Both the position numbers and the translations under genes were made by a program. 64,000 nucleotides of DNA from Cloacibacterium rupense (lineage in GTDB: Bacteria > Bacteroidota > Bacteroidia > Flavobacteriales > Weeksellaceae): assembly GCF_014645495.1 (NCBI RefSeq), contig NZ_BMLV01000006.1, forward strand, positions 1 through 64,000. The letters are read 5' to 3'. The notes beneath the pieces were generated by a model. It was given only the letters and a program-made list of their open reading frames with translations. It did not search any database and was not told where the DNA came from. Positions 31,306-40,075 of the stretch are shown in pieces (positions within the stretch are counted from its first letter, which is position 1; each line of letters starts with the position of its first letter).

Positions 31306-32196
31306 ATGAAAAACATCGTAGTAATAGGAGCTGGAACTATGGGAAACGGAATTGCCCATACTTTTGCACAGACTGGTTTTAAAGTCAATTTGGTAGATGT
31401 TTCCGAAGAAGCTTTACAAAAAGGTATTTCTACCATTTCTAAAAATCTAGACAGAATTATTGCCAAAGGAAACCTTACCGAAGAACAAAAAGCCGAAACT
31501 TTAGGAAATATTTCAACTTTCACGCAACTTTCTGATGCTTGCGGAAATGCAGAACTTATTGTAGAAGCCGCCACAGAAAACCAAGAATTGAAGTTGAAAA
31601 TCTTCAAACAAATGGATGAATTGGCTCCCGCAAATTGCATTTTAGCAACCAATACTTCATCGATTTCTATCACCAAGATTGCTGCAGCTACGAAACGCCC
31701 AGAAAAAGTAATTGGAATGCATTTTATGAATCCTGTTCCAATAATGAAATTGGTAGAAATCATCAAAGGTTATTCTACTTTAAAAGAAACGTTTGATGCC
31801 ATTTTTGAAATGTCTAAAATTTTAGGGAAAGTTCCGGTAGAAGTGAACGATTATCCTGGTTTTGTAGCGAATAGAATTCTGATGCCAATGATAAACGAAG
31901 CGATTGAAACACTTTACAACGGTGTAGCAGGTGTAGAGGAAATAGACACGGTAATGAAATTGGGAATGGCTCATCCGATGGGGCCATTGCAATTGGCAGA
32001 TTTTATAGGATTAGACGTTTGTCTTGCAATCCTCAATGTAATGTATGATGGTTTCAAAAACCCAAAATACGCCCCAAATCCATTGTTGGTAAATATGGTA
32101 ACCGCTGGTAAATTAGGCGTGAAATCAGGTGAAGGGTTTTATGATTATTCAGAATCTAAAAAGGCTGAAAAAGTAGCCAAAATGTTTATGAAATAA
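31306..32196 (+). CDS. 3-hydroxyacyl-CoA (3-hydroxybutyryl-CoA) dehydrogenase
   Basis: NAD(P)-dependent oxidation of 3-hydroxyacyl-CoA, in fatty-acid or butyrate metabolism. 296 residues: Rossmann motif VIGAGTMGNGIAHTFAQTG, then ATNTSSISITKIA and the catalytic His in GMHFMNPVPIMKLVEII, the VNDYPGFVANRILMPMINEA helix, and the C-terminal DFIGLDVCL dimer domain. This size is the single-function enzyme, not a FadB-type fusion. It starts directly after the preceding lipoprotein stop. Confidence 0.95.
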   Translation: MKNIVVIGAGTMGNGIAHTFAQTGFKVNLVDVSEEALQKGISTISKNLDRIIAKGNLTEEQKAETLGNISTFTQLSDACGNAELIVEAATENQELKLKIFKQMDELAPANCILATNTSSISITKIAAATKRPEKVIGMHFMNPVPIMKLVEIIKGYSTLKETFDAIFEMSKILGKVPVEVNDYPGFVANRILMPMINEAIETLYNGVAGVEEIDTVMKLGMAHPMGPLQLADFIGLDVCLAILNVMYDGFKNPKYAPNPLLVNMVTAGKLGVKSGEGFYDYSESKKAEKVAKMFMK

Positions 32197-32269
32197 GTGA
32201 GTTTCTTAAATTTAATTGATTAATTTAAAGTTATCTTATTAAAATTAACTTTTGATAATTTTATTTTAC

Positions 32270-32277
32270 TAAATTTG
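32270..32277 (+). promoter_or_regulatory. -7 box before the acidic small-protein gene
   Basis: TAAATTTG matches the consensus and lies 29 nt upstream of the ATG; a TTTG at 32251-32254 is 15 bp upstream, closer than usual. Confidence 0.4.
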
Positions 32278-32306
32278 TAAAGAGAAATTATTTAAAACTT
32301 AAAAAT

Positions 32307-32546
32307 ATGAAACTCCCAAAATTTTTGATGGCAGACAATTCTGAGTTTCCAGAAGATTTGTTTGTAGTACACACAGAATATCCTAGGTTTATCTTAAACG
32401 TAGAAGAAGAAGAAGTAGAATGGCTAGATGACTTAGATGGTGATGATGAAGAAACCATAGCTAACGAAGCTACGAAAGTAGTAGAAGAAGCTTTCAAATG
32501 GTGCGATGAAGAATTAGCTAAGTACGATGACGAAGAAGATGAATAA
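32307..32546 (+). CDS. Small highly acidic protein
   Basis: 79 residues, about one third Asp and Glu, with the acidic residues concentrated in the centre (NVEEEEVEWLDDLDGDDEE) and at the C terminus. No signal or membrane segment. Its own promoter box and a strong terminator directly after it make it a real, single gene. I believe similar short acidic proteins occur in other flavobacteria; no function known. Confidence 0.75.
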   Translation: MKLPKFLMADNSEFPEDLFVVHTEYPRFILNVEEEEVEWLDDLDGDDEETIANEATKVVEEAFKWCDEELAKYDDEEDE

Positions 32547-32554
32547 ATAATAAG

Positions 32555-32582
32555 TCCTGAGAAATTTCTCAGGATTTTTTTA
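32555..32582 (+). terminator. Terminator of the acidic small-protein gene
   Basis: TCCTGAGAAA (32555-32564) and TTTCTCAGGA (32565-32574) form a perfect palindrome followed by a run of T. Confidence 0.88.
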
Positions 32583-32638
32583 TTTCTAATTTATTCTGAT
32601 AAACAGTTTTTAAATAGAGATTTTTTAAATAATATCTC

Positions 32639-32646
32639 TATTTTTG
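32639..32646 (+). promoter_or_regulatory. -7 box of gldA
   Basis: TATTTTTG, 45 nt upstream of the gldA ATG. No matching -33 TTTG at the usual spacing. Confidence 0.4.
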
Positions 32647-32691
32647 CGTTGAGATTATAACGTAAATCGAAAATTGTAATTCAAAAACTCT

Positions 32692-33387
32692 ATGTCTTTA
32701 GAAATCATCAACCTCACGAAGAAATTCGGTGAACAAACTGCTTTAAACAACGTCAATATTCAGATTAATAAAAACGAAATCATAGGGCTACTTGGTCCTA
32801 ATGGAGCTGGTAAATCTACCCTGATGAAATCTGTAGTAGGTGCTCTAAAAATAGAGGAAGGACAAATTATCTATGACGGAAAAGACATCACAGAAGATGA
32901 AATTTCTGCAAAGAAAAGCATGGGATTTTTACCTGAAAACAATCCGCTCTACCAAGAAATGTACGTGAAAGAGTATTTGCAATTCGTAGCCAATATTCAC
33001 CAAGTACCGCATGAAAAAGTAGATGAAATCATCGATTTGGTAGGCATAAGCCCCGAAAAATCTAAAAAAATTTCTCAACTTTCTAAAGGATATAAACAGA
33101 GAGTAGGATTAGCACAAGCGATAATACACTCGCCAAATTTACTCATTCTAGATGAGCCAACTAATGGACTAGACCCTAATCAAATCATAGAAATTAGAAA
33201 TGTAATTAAAGAGATTGGAAAAGAAAAAACAGTAATTCTCTCTACTCATATTATGCAAGAGGTAGAGGCACTCTGTACCCGTGTTATCTTGATTCATCAA
33301 GGAAAAGTAGTACAAGATACCGACATTGTAAACTTCAAAGGGAAATTTAAAAATCTAGAAGAAGCTTTCTCTAATTATACCGCTTAA
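32692..33387 (+). CDS. gldA: ABC transporter ATP-binding protein, GldA type
   Basis: 231-residue ABC ATPase. Walker A is GPNGAGKST (about 35-43), the signature is LSKGYKQRVGLAQA and Walker B is LLILDEPTNGLDPNQ; the H-loop is STHIMQEVEAL. Sequence and length are those of GldA, the ATPase of the Gld ABC transporter required for gliding in Flavobacterium, but the gene is also kept in non-gliding relatives. gldF and gldG are not adjacent. Its stop overlaps the stop of the convergent ThrE gene in the sequence CTTAAG. Confidence 0.85.
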   Translation: MSLEIINLTKKFGEQTALNNVNIQINKNEIIGLLGPNGAGKSTLMKSVVGALKIEEGQIIYDGKDITEDEISAKKSMGFLPENNPLYQEMYVKEYLQFVANIHQVPHEKVDEIIDLVGISPEKSKKISQLSKGYKQRVGLAQAIIHSPNLLILDEPTNGLDPNQIIEIRNVIKEIGKEKTVILSTHIMQEVEALCTRVILIHQGKVVQDTDIVNFKGKFKNLEEAFSNYTA

Positions 33388-33890
33388 GCTTTATTTTTTC
33401 TACTTGCAAATTTCAGCATTTTCACACTATCCTGTCTGAAAAGGAGTACCCCAATAGAAATTCCTATCGCCAATGTAAAAAGAAGTGAAGCCGTGAGCAC
33501 TAAATAGTGAAAAGTATTTTCTAAATCTTGAGGAGACCTAGACAGGCCACTTTCGTCTGTTAGTTTGATAAATCCCAACATGGTTTTATAAGCGAACAAT
33601 CCGGGAATCATGGTGATACAAGCAGGCATGGTAAAAACTACAGGTGGGGTATGTACTCTATGTGCTAAAACAATTCCTAGAAGACCAATTAGCACAGTAC
33701 CACATAAGGTAGCGGTAATAAGCCCGAAGCCTAAACCATCATGCAATAAAAACTTGAGTGAATGCCCCAAACTCCCCAACAATCCAGCAATGAGCAATAC
33801 TTTTTTGGGTGTATTAAATAAACTAGCAAAACCTATTGCTACAAAAAAAGCAAAGAAAAAATCTTTTAAAAAGTGAAGTAATAATTCCAT
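33384..33890 (-). CDS. Threonine/serine exporter family, C-terminal half (ThrE_2/YjjB-like)
   Basis: 168 residues with about four to five membrane segments (about 10-28, 48-70, 75-95, 110-125, 139-160) and VFTMPACITMIPGLFAYKTM, the ThrE_2 family core. It pairs with the preceding gene to make the split form of the ThrE amino-acid exporter, as with YjjP/YjjB. The start chosen is the ATG at 33890 (MELLLHF), 4 nt after the stop of its partner; a TTG further upstream overlaps the partner gene. Confidence 0.85.
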   Translation of the reverse strand: MELLLHFLKDFFFAFFVAIGFASLFNTPKKVLLIAGLLGSLGHSLKFLLHDGLGFGLITATLCGTVLIGLLGIVLAHRVHTPPVVFTMPACITMIPGLFAYKTMLGFIKLTDESGLSRSPQDLENTFHYLVLTASLLFTLAIGISIGVLLFRQDSVKMLKFASRKNKA

Positions 33891-33894
33891 AATT

Positions 33895-34683
33895 TTAAAA
33901 ATTATCAATACCGAAAATTAAAATACTAATCGCCATTCCAACTGCTATACAAAGCAATATAAACCCGGCATGAAAACCTCTAGCAAGGCCTGTAGTTACA
34001 TATCCTTCAATAAAATCTGTAACCCCATTGACCAAAGGAACCCCCGGAATAAGATATAAAACAGCAGTAGCCAATCCTTTTTCGGGCATGGCTCCTATGT
34101 TAAAAAAAACATTTACAGAACATACTACACAAGTTACTAATGATGCTAAAATAATAGCAATCATAAGATTAAACTTCTTCTTTATTAATTCTTGTCTGGT
34201 AAATAATCCTAAAAAAGAACCTACCAATGCGAAACTAGCATCTATAATGTCGCCACCAGCCAAAAGACAGAGTGAGGCACAAGCTAGCGCCACCAAAATA
34301 AGGGTCTGATACCTATTATGATGTTTTATTTTTTTTATATTTTCAAATTCTTGGTAAATTTCATCGTAGCTGAGTCCATCACTCACCGCACGCCAAGAAA
34401 GCAAACTGGTCTCTGTAAGTATCCCAAAATGAACTCCGTGAGAAGGAAGTCTTTTGTAATGGGTAGCTTTCTCGGAGGGATTATCTTTCATTTTAGTGGT
34501 TAAGATAATGCCATTAAATGAAAAAAAAGACTCTATGTCTAATCCTAATACATCTGCAATACGTTTGATATTTCTGTCTATTCTACCACAATTGGCACCA
34601 GAAATCATCAAGGTAGAACCTATGTCTAAAAGCAACTCATTGTATTTTTCAATCTGTGGTTTTTCTCTTGCATCAATCTCCAT
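33895..34683 (-). CDS. Threonine/serine exporter family, N-terminal half (ThrE/DUF1212, YjjP-like)
   Basis: 262 residues. A soluble N-terminal region (about 1-120, with LLDIGSTLMISGANCGRIDRNI) precedes about five membrane segments; YLIPGVPLVNGVTDFIEG is the ThrE family signature. Together with the next gene it forms a two-component transporter exporting threonine, serine or similar compounds across the cytoplasmic membrane. The start at 34683 was chosen for MEIDAREK; the frame extends 13 residues further. Confidence 0.87.
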   Translation of the reverse strand: MEIDAREKPQIEKYNELLLDIGSTLMISGANCGRIDRNIKRIADVLGLDIESFFSFNGIILTTKMKDNPSEKATHYKRLPSHGVHFGILTETSLLSWRAVSDGLSYDEIYQEFENIKKIKHHNRYQTLILVALACASLCLLAGGDIIDASFALVGSFLGLFTRQELIKKKFNLMIAIILASLVTCVVCSVNVFFNIGAMPEKGLATAVLYLIPGVPLVNGVTDFIEGYVTTGLARGFHAGFILLCIAVGMAISILIFGIDNF

Positions 34684-34837
34684 TATTTTTTTATTTGTGT
34701 GTGCAAATTTACAAAATACCAAAAACTAAATCTACGAATAAAACCTATTATATGTCATAAATGCAGAATTAGAGAAACGCCGCCAATTAAAGTTGACTCA
34801 ATTACTAATCATATATATGAATTTTACATCCTTCATA

Positions 34838-34999
34838 TCACCCTAATTGACGGCCATAAACACAAATGAAATATATAAAAAAACTCAGCCAAGAAAAAGC
34901 AATATAAATAGCGTGATGGATGAAATATCCATAAAAAGGTAGAATCTTTTTTTTAAAAAGAAATGATTCTATACAACTAGAATCAGTACTTGCTATCAT
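34838..34999 (-). CDS. Possible 53-residue membrane protein
   Basis: An ATG-started frame of 53 residues with a Lys-rich stretch (FLFKKK) then one or two hydrophobic, aromatic-rich segments (about 21-50). No conserved family is recognised and the promoter is not clear. It sits in the 0.5-kb gap 34684-35142 which otherwise holds only an imperfect inverted repeat (GCCG-CAATTA at 34779-34789 and 34844-34854). It may be spurious. Confidence 0.2.
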   Translation of the reverse strand: MIASTDSSCIESFLFKKKILPFYGYFIHHAIYIAFSWLSFFIYFICVYGRQLG

Positions 35000-35142
35000 T
35001 ATTTTGTGTTTTGTTTTTCAAAATTACAACAAGAATTGATTTTCAACAATAATACAAATTACGTATTTCATTATTGATAAATAATTCGTACAAAATATTA
35101 ATATCCTTTATCAATTTTTCAATATAATTTGCAAAAAAAATC

Positions 35143-35164
35143 CTCACTCTAATGAAAGAGTGAG
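35143..35164 (-). terminator. Terminator of the tetR-tolC-RND operon
   Basis: CTCACTCT and AGAGTGAG form an 8-bp stem with a 6-nt loop, with a plus-strand A tract to the left, 51 nt after the stop of the pump gene. Confidence 0.75.
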
Positions 35165-35215
35165 AATTTCAAAATAAACTATTAAAACAAAACTATGAAA
35201 TGGGTAATCAAGCAG

Positions 35216-38200
35216 TTATAAACTACTCAACTCCTCTTTCATTCTGATTTTTTCTAGCTTTTTTGCTCTTCTTTTTATTTTCAACTTACTTACTAAGTAG
35301 AACATTACGGGTACTATAAGTAAGGTTAAAAAGGTAGCAAAAGTCAGACCAAAAATGATCGTCCAAGCTAGTGGCCCCCAAAATGCTACGTTATCACCAC
35401 CCAAAGAGAAGTGTGGATTAAGCGTAGTAAGGAAGCTCCATATATCAAAATTAAGACCTACTGCCAATGGTATTAACCCTAAAACTGCTGTAGTTGCGGT
35501 CAATAAAACCGGTCTCAGTCTGGATTTACCAGATTCTATAATGACTTCTTCTACTTCTTCTATAGATAAATCATCATGAGTTTCCACTCCTTTTTCAGCA
35601 ATTTTCTCATCTAAACGCAGTACAAAGAAGTCCATTAATACAATTCCGTTCTTCACTACTACCCCAGCTAGGGAAATAATCCCCATCATGGTCATCAAAA
35701 TTACGAAATCCATTTTAAATATCGTTAATCCTAGGAAAACTCCACTGAAACTCAATAAAATGGTAGTCATAATAATAAGGGTTTTCGACATCGAATTGAA
35801 TTGAAATACGATAATACCCGTCACCATTGCCATGGCTAAAAATAGAGCCAAGAATAAAAAGTTCTGATTTTTGCCTTGTTCTTCTTGCTCCCCTGCAAAT
35901 TTATAAGAAATTCCGTCAGGAAGCTGATAATTTTTCATATCTTTTTGAAGTTTTTGTACAATTTCATTGGCATTGGCATCTTTTGTAATGTTAGAATACA
36001 CCATAAGGGTTCTTACATTATCTTTTCTCTTGATTTTACTGAAAGTTTTTTCTTGATTAAATCTAGCAAAAGTAGAGATTGGGATTTGCATTAATTCTCC
36101 TCTATTATTTTGGAAAGTTATCGGTTGATTAAAGAGTGCGCTTTGGTTTCTGCGTTGATCCTCTTGTAACCTTACCGCAATTTGATAATCCTCATCTAGG
36201 TCTTTAAAGGTAGAGATGTCTTGTCCGAACATGGCTCTTCTAAGCGTAAGACCAGTATAGGCGGTAGAAACACCAAGATTTCCTGCGGTTTCTCTATCGA
36301 TATCAATAATTAATTCTGGACTGTCTTTATTAACATCTGTTTGTAATTTCTCTATACCCTTGATGTTTTTAGAATTAATAAAGCTGATTAGTCTGCTAGA
36401 TTCTGACAGCAATTTATTATAATCATCACCTTTTAATTCAATAGAAATAGGATAACCTACTGGCGGACCATCTGCTTGTTTTTCTACTGTAATAGAGGCC
36501 CCAGGAATCTGAGGAACCACCTTTCTTATATCTTCTAATACATCTGTGGTGTTAATACCTCTTCGCTCTGCATATTCTACAAAACTAATGGTTATTTTAG
36601 ATTTATAAGGGGTATCAGCTTCTGAACCCGCATCTACCTGAGGATTGATAGCTCCTTTTCCTACTTGGGTAATCATACTTTCAATCAAGAAATTTTCACC
36701 AGTTTTAGAATCTTTGTATTTTTCTAAATATTTTAGAATATCTTTTTCTATCAACTTAGTAGCTTGATTGGTTTTACCAATGTCTGTTCCTTGTGGAAAA
36801 TCCATATATACATACATCTGCTGTGGCATAGTATCTGGGAAGAAAAGCACTTTAGTCCATTTCGTCCCAAAAGCAATTCCCATAATCACGAAAGAAGCAA
36901 TGAGCAATCCAAAAACTCCTAGTAAGGCTTTTACTGGTTTACCATCTAATAATTTTCTTAAGAAATCTTGGTATTTTAATTCAAGATTAGGGAAGAATGT
37001 AGTTTGGAAATGCTGAATTTTGTGGAAGAAATAGTTCTTGTACAACCAAATGGCAGCAATCGCCAAAACAGATAATGTAGAAAGCGCAAAGAATGATTTG
37101 TTCTTAAAAATAAGTCCAAAAGCCAATCCTAAAATACCCACTACCGTAAAAATGATGGTTAATTTTTTATTGGTTTCTGTGGTTAAGTTTTTGTCTTCCA
37201 AGGTCATACTACCTCCAGTCATCGAAGCATTGATTATCATAGCTACGAATAATGAAGCAGAAAGCGTAACCGAAATGGTAATAGGAAAATATTTCATAAA
37301 TGCTCCCATAATCCCTGGCCAAAGCAACATTGGCGCAAATGCTGCCAAAGTAGTCAACGTAGAAGTAATTACCGGAAATGCTATTTCACCAATACCAAAC
37401 TTAGAAGCTTCTGTTCTAGACAATCCTTTTTCCATATTGGCATAGACGTTATCTACCACTACAATACCATCATCTACCAACATCCCAAGTCCCATTACCA
37501 TTGCAAAAAGCACCATGGTATTCAGAGTAATCCCAAAAGCATGCAATACCGCAAAAGCAATGAGCATAGAAAGCGGAATAGCTGTACCTACAAAAAGTGA
37601 GTTTTTCATCCCCATAGAGAAACTTAAAACCGCCATAACCAACAAAATCCCTATGATAATGTGATTGGCCAATTCATTGACTTGGTGCTCTACTTGTACA
37701 GATTGGTCAGAGGTGGCTGTAATTTCTATATCTTTTGGAAGATAGGTTTCCTTAGCTTTTTCTAGTTTTACTTTGGCTTGGTCTATGGCATCTATCATAT
37801 TAGAGCCTGCTCTTTTCTTCAGATTCACCATCACCACATCTTGTCCCATTTCTCTGGCGTAGGTGGTTTTTTCCTTTTCTTTGAAGCTTACTTTGGCTAC
37901 ATCTTTTATTCTTACATTTTGTTTAATGACAAAATTTTCTATTTCATTAGGATTGGTAACTTGCCCTTTTATTCTTACATTGTTTCTATACCCATCAGTC
38001 GTAAGATTACCGCCTGAAATAGTAATGTTTTCATTTTTCACAGCAGAAATTACTTGGTCGAAGCTGACCTGAGCCGCATTCATTTTATATAAATCCAAAG
38101 CAATTTCTACCTCGTTATCATCTACCCCTAATACAACTGCATCTTTGATTTGAGAGATATCTTCCATATCATCCTCTATTTGTTCTGCATATTTTTTAAG

Positions 38201-38701
38201 GGTTTCCTTCGGATAATTACCTTTGATGTTTACATTCAGAATGGGTACTTCTTCAGAAATATTAAGGTCGAAAACAGAAGGTTCTACTTGCGAACCACTG
38301 TCCATATTAGGCCAGTCTGTATCTCCTTTGGCTTCATCTACCTTGTCTTTTATTTTTTGTTTGGCAAGGTTGATGTCATCTTTTTCATCAAAAGTTACTA
38401 TGATTAAACAGTAATCTTGAAACGAATTAGATTCTACTTTGTCTACACCAGAAACATTCTTGAATTTATCTTCTAGTTTTTTGGTGATTAGTTTTTCTAC
38501 ATCTTCAGCAGAGTTACCAGGATAGATGGTAGAAATATATACTTTGTTTTCAACAATTTCTGGGAAACTTTCTCTGGGCATAGAAAAGTAAGCTACAATT
38601 CCTAAAACCACAATAATGAAGGTCAAAAGATAGACCGTAACACGGTTATCTACTGCCCAGCTAGAGAAGAAAAACTCTTTTTTATGATTGTTATGACTCA
38701 T
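35216..38701 (-). CDS. RND efflux transporter, inner-membrane pump subunit
   Basis: 1161-residue AcrB/MexB-superfamily proton antiporter, in a tripartite complex with the adaptor and TolC proteins encoded just upstream. TM4 carries the proton-relay Asp pair in GMLVDDGIVVVDNVYANME. The two large periplasmic loops (about 40-335 and 620-910) and TM8-TM12 are complete. Oddity: between TM6 and TM7 (about 510-560) are two extra hydrophobic stretches, TIIFTVVGILGLAFGLIF and SFFALSTLSVLAIAAIWLY, which lengthen the protein beyond the usual 1030-1050. Substrate unknown; last gene of the operon. Confidence 0.94.
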   Translation of the reverse strand: MSHNNHKKEFFFSSWAVDNRVTVYLLTFIIVVLGIVAYFSMPRESFPEIVENKVYISTIYPGNSAEDVEKLITKKLEDKFKNVSGVDKVESNSFQDYCLIIVTFDEKDDINLAKQKIKDKVDEAKGDTDWPNMDSGSQVEPSVFDLNISEEVPILNVNIKGNYPKETLKKYAEQIEDDMEDISQIKDAVVLGVDDNEVEIALDLYKMNAAQVSFDQVISAVKNENITISGGNLTTDGYRNNVRIKGQVTNPNEIENFVIKQNVRIKDVAKVSFKEKEKTTYAREMGQDVVMVNLKKRAGSNMIDAIDQAKVKLEKAKETYLPKDIEITATSDQSVQVEHQVNELANHIIIGILLVMAVLSFSMGMKNSLFVGTAIPLSMLIAFAVLHAFGITLNTMVLFAMVMGLGMLVDDGIVVVDNVYANMEKGLSRTEASKFGIGEIAFPVITSTLTTLAAFAPMLLWPGIMGAFMKYFPITISVTLSASLFVAMIINASMTGGSMTLEDKNLTTETNKKLTIIFTVVGILGLAFGLIFKNKSFFALSTLSVLAIAAIWLYKNYFFHKIQHFQTTFFPNLELKYQDFLRKLLDGKPVKALLGVFGLLIASFVIMGIAFGTKWTKVLFFPDTMPQQMYVYMDFPQGTDIGKTNQATKLIEKDILKYLEKYKDSKTGENFLIESMITQVGKGAINPQVDAGSEADTPYKSKITISFVEYAERRGINTTDVLEDIRKVVPQIPGASITVEKQADGPPVGYPISIELKGDDYNKLLSESSRLISFINSKNIKGIEKLQTDVNKDSPELIIDIDRETAGNLGVSTAYTGLTLRRAMFGQDISTFKDLDEDYQIAVRLQEDQRRNQSALFNQPITFQNNRGELMQIPISTFARFNQEKTFSKIKRKDNVRTLMVYSNITKDANANEIVQKLQKDMKNYQLPDGISYKFAGEQEEQGKNQNFLFLALFLAMAMVTGIIVFQFNSMSKTLIIMTTILLSFSGVFLGLTIFKMDFVILMTMMGIISLAGVVVKNGIVLMDFFVLRLDEKIAEKGVETHDDLSIEEVEEVIIESGKSRLRPVLLTATTAVLGLIPLAVGLNFDIWSFLTTLNPHFSLGGDNVAFWGPLAWTIIFGLTFATFLTLLIVPVMFYLVSKLKIKRRAKKLEKIRMKEELSSL

Positions 38702-38717
38702 ATTATTGTTCGTGTTT

Positions 38718-38764
38718 CGAGATTAGAGGTTCGAGTTATGATGCTTCTCAGAACTCGTATCTCG
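38718..38764 (-). repeat. Nested inverted repeats between adaptor and pump genes
   Basis: Outer arms CGAGAT/ATCTCG (38718-38723, 38759-38764) and inner arms CGAGTT/AACTCG (38732-38737, 38752-38757) can form one long interrupted hairpin in the 73-nt intercistronic gap. It could affect stability or relative expression of the two genes. Confidence 0.5.
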
Positions 38765-38774
38765 TATCCATAGA

Positions 38775-40019
38775 TTATTGAATTTTAATTTTTTGTCCGT
38801 CTGTTAAAGTTTTAGAACCATCTGTAATCAAGATATCCCCTTTAGATAATCCCTGAGAAATTTCTACTGAATTTTCAGCTTTTTCGCCTTTAGTTACATA
38901 CACTTTCTTAGCTATACCTTCTTTACCATTGATATTTTTAGCCACAAATACAAAAGATTTATACGCTGCATCTTCATAAATATACTGAGACGGAACTACG
39001 ATAGCATTAGGATTGAGATAGTCCTCTATTTTTACTTTTGCCAATAAATTAGGCTTGATCAGTCCATCTGGATTGCTGATTGGCACTTGTATAGTATAAG
39101 TTCTGTTGGTAGGTTCTATATAGTTAGAAGTCAATCTAATTCTAGAATTCACTTTTTTATTAAGCATAGGAAATTCCACCAAAACATTAGTTCCTGCTTT
39201 TATTTTGCTGATGTACGTTTCCGGAACTTTAGCTTCTACTCTCATTAGGCCAAGGCTTATCAATTTAACAATAGGCATCCCTGGTGCAACAATCTGGCCT
39301 GTCTGTTGTAAAACTTGGTCTACAACACCAGAAAATGGTGCTCTGATAGCTGTCTTGGCCAAGTTAGCTGCCACAGCATCTGCTGCTTTTTGAGTAGCAG
39401 CTACCTGACTTTGTACTGCTGCTACTTGTTTTGCACTAGATTCATAATTGGTTTTGGCTTGTAAATATTGAATCTCCGAACCTATTTTTTGCTTCCAAAG
39501 AGAGGCTTGCTTTTCATAAGTAATTTTAGCCAAATCTAATGCTGCTTTTGCTTGTTGCAGCTGAGCACTCACCGCAGAAACTTGTATCTGAGCTTGTTTT
39601 AATTGGTCTGCTATTCCTCCATCTGCTACCCTACCAATTACCTGACCTGCAGCTACTCTTTGCCCTTGTTTTACATACAAACTAAGGGTGCCCGGCAACT
39701 GAGGTTGCACTTGTACATCTTGGTCTGTGGTTACATTTCCCTGAATTTCTACATAATGAGAGAAATTTTCTAATGCTAATGGTTTTACCGATACAAAACC
39801 TTGAGTTTGATTCACGCCAAAACCAGAAAGATTTTGGTCTACAGAAGCCATAACAGCATTAATACTATCAATTTTTTTCTGTTGTTGATCACGGTAAGCC
39901 TGAAGACCTTTTACGTCTTTTTTGGCAATTAAATCTGCTAATCGATCATCTGAAGCTTCTTTTTTACAAGCTACCAATGATAAACCAACAGCCACTGGTA
40001 AAAATATTTTCTTTATCAT
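38775..40019 (-). CDS. RND efflux periplasmic adaptor (MFP) lipoprotein
   Basis: 414 residues from the start giving MIKKIFLPVAVGLSLVAC, a lipoprotein signal (Cys18); the frame runs 15 residues further upstream. The lipoyl half-motifs (GTLSLYVKQGQRVAAGQVIGRV and AIRAPFSGVVDQVLQQTGQIV) flank a long alpha-helical hairpin rich in Gln and Ala; the beta-barrel and membrane-proximal domains follow. It links the inner-membrane pump to TolC. Third gene of the tetR-tolC-adaptor-pump operon. Confidence 0.94.
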   Translation of the reverse strand: MIKKIFLPVAVGLSLVACKKEASDDRLADLIAKKDVKGLQAYRDQQQKKIDSINAVMASVDQNLSGFGVNQTQGFVSVKPLALENFSHYVEIQGNVTTDQDVQVQPQLPGTLSLYVKQGQRVAAGQVIGRVADGGIADQLKQAQIQVSAVSAQLQQAKAALDLAKITYEKQASLWKQKIGSEIQYLQAKTNYESSAKQVAAVQSQVAATQKAADAVAANLAKTAIRAPFSGVVDQVLQQTGQIVAPGMPIVKLISLGLMRVEAKVPETYISKIKAGTNVLVEFPMLNKKVNSRIRLTSNYIEPTNRTYTIQVPISNPDGLIKPNLLAKVKIEDYLNPNAIVVPSQYIYEDAAYKSFVFVAKNINGKEGIAKKVYVTKGEKAENSVEISQGLSKGDILITDGSKTLTDGQKIKIQ

Positions 40020-40075
40020 CGTATTTTCTTTATTCATTAAAAATGGTTGTCTATTTGATTTCATTTGATGTTTTT

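Noticed and set aside
31230-31766. 178-codon minus-strand frame
   Set aside because: Antisense to the 3-hydroxyacyl-CoA dehydrogenase gene and a lipoprotein; no family features.
32692-33387. Evidence for gliding motility
   Set aside because: Only a GldA-like ATPase is present; gldF, gldG and other gld/spr genes are not in the window, and gldA is kept in non-gliding relatives.
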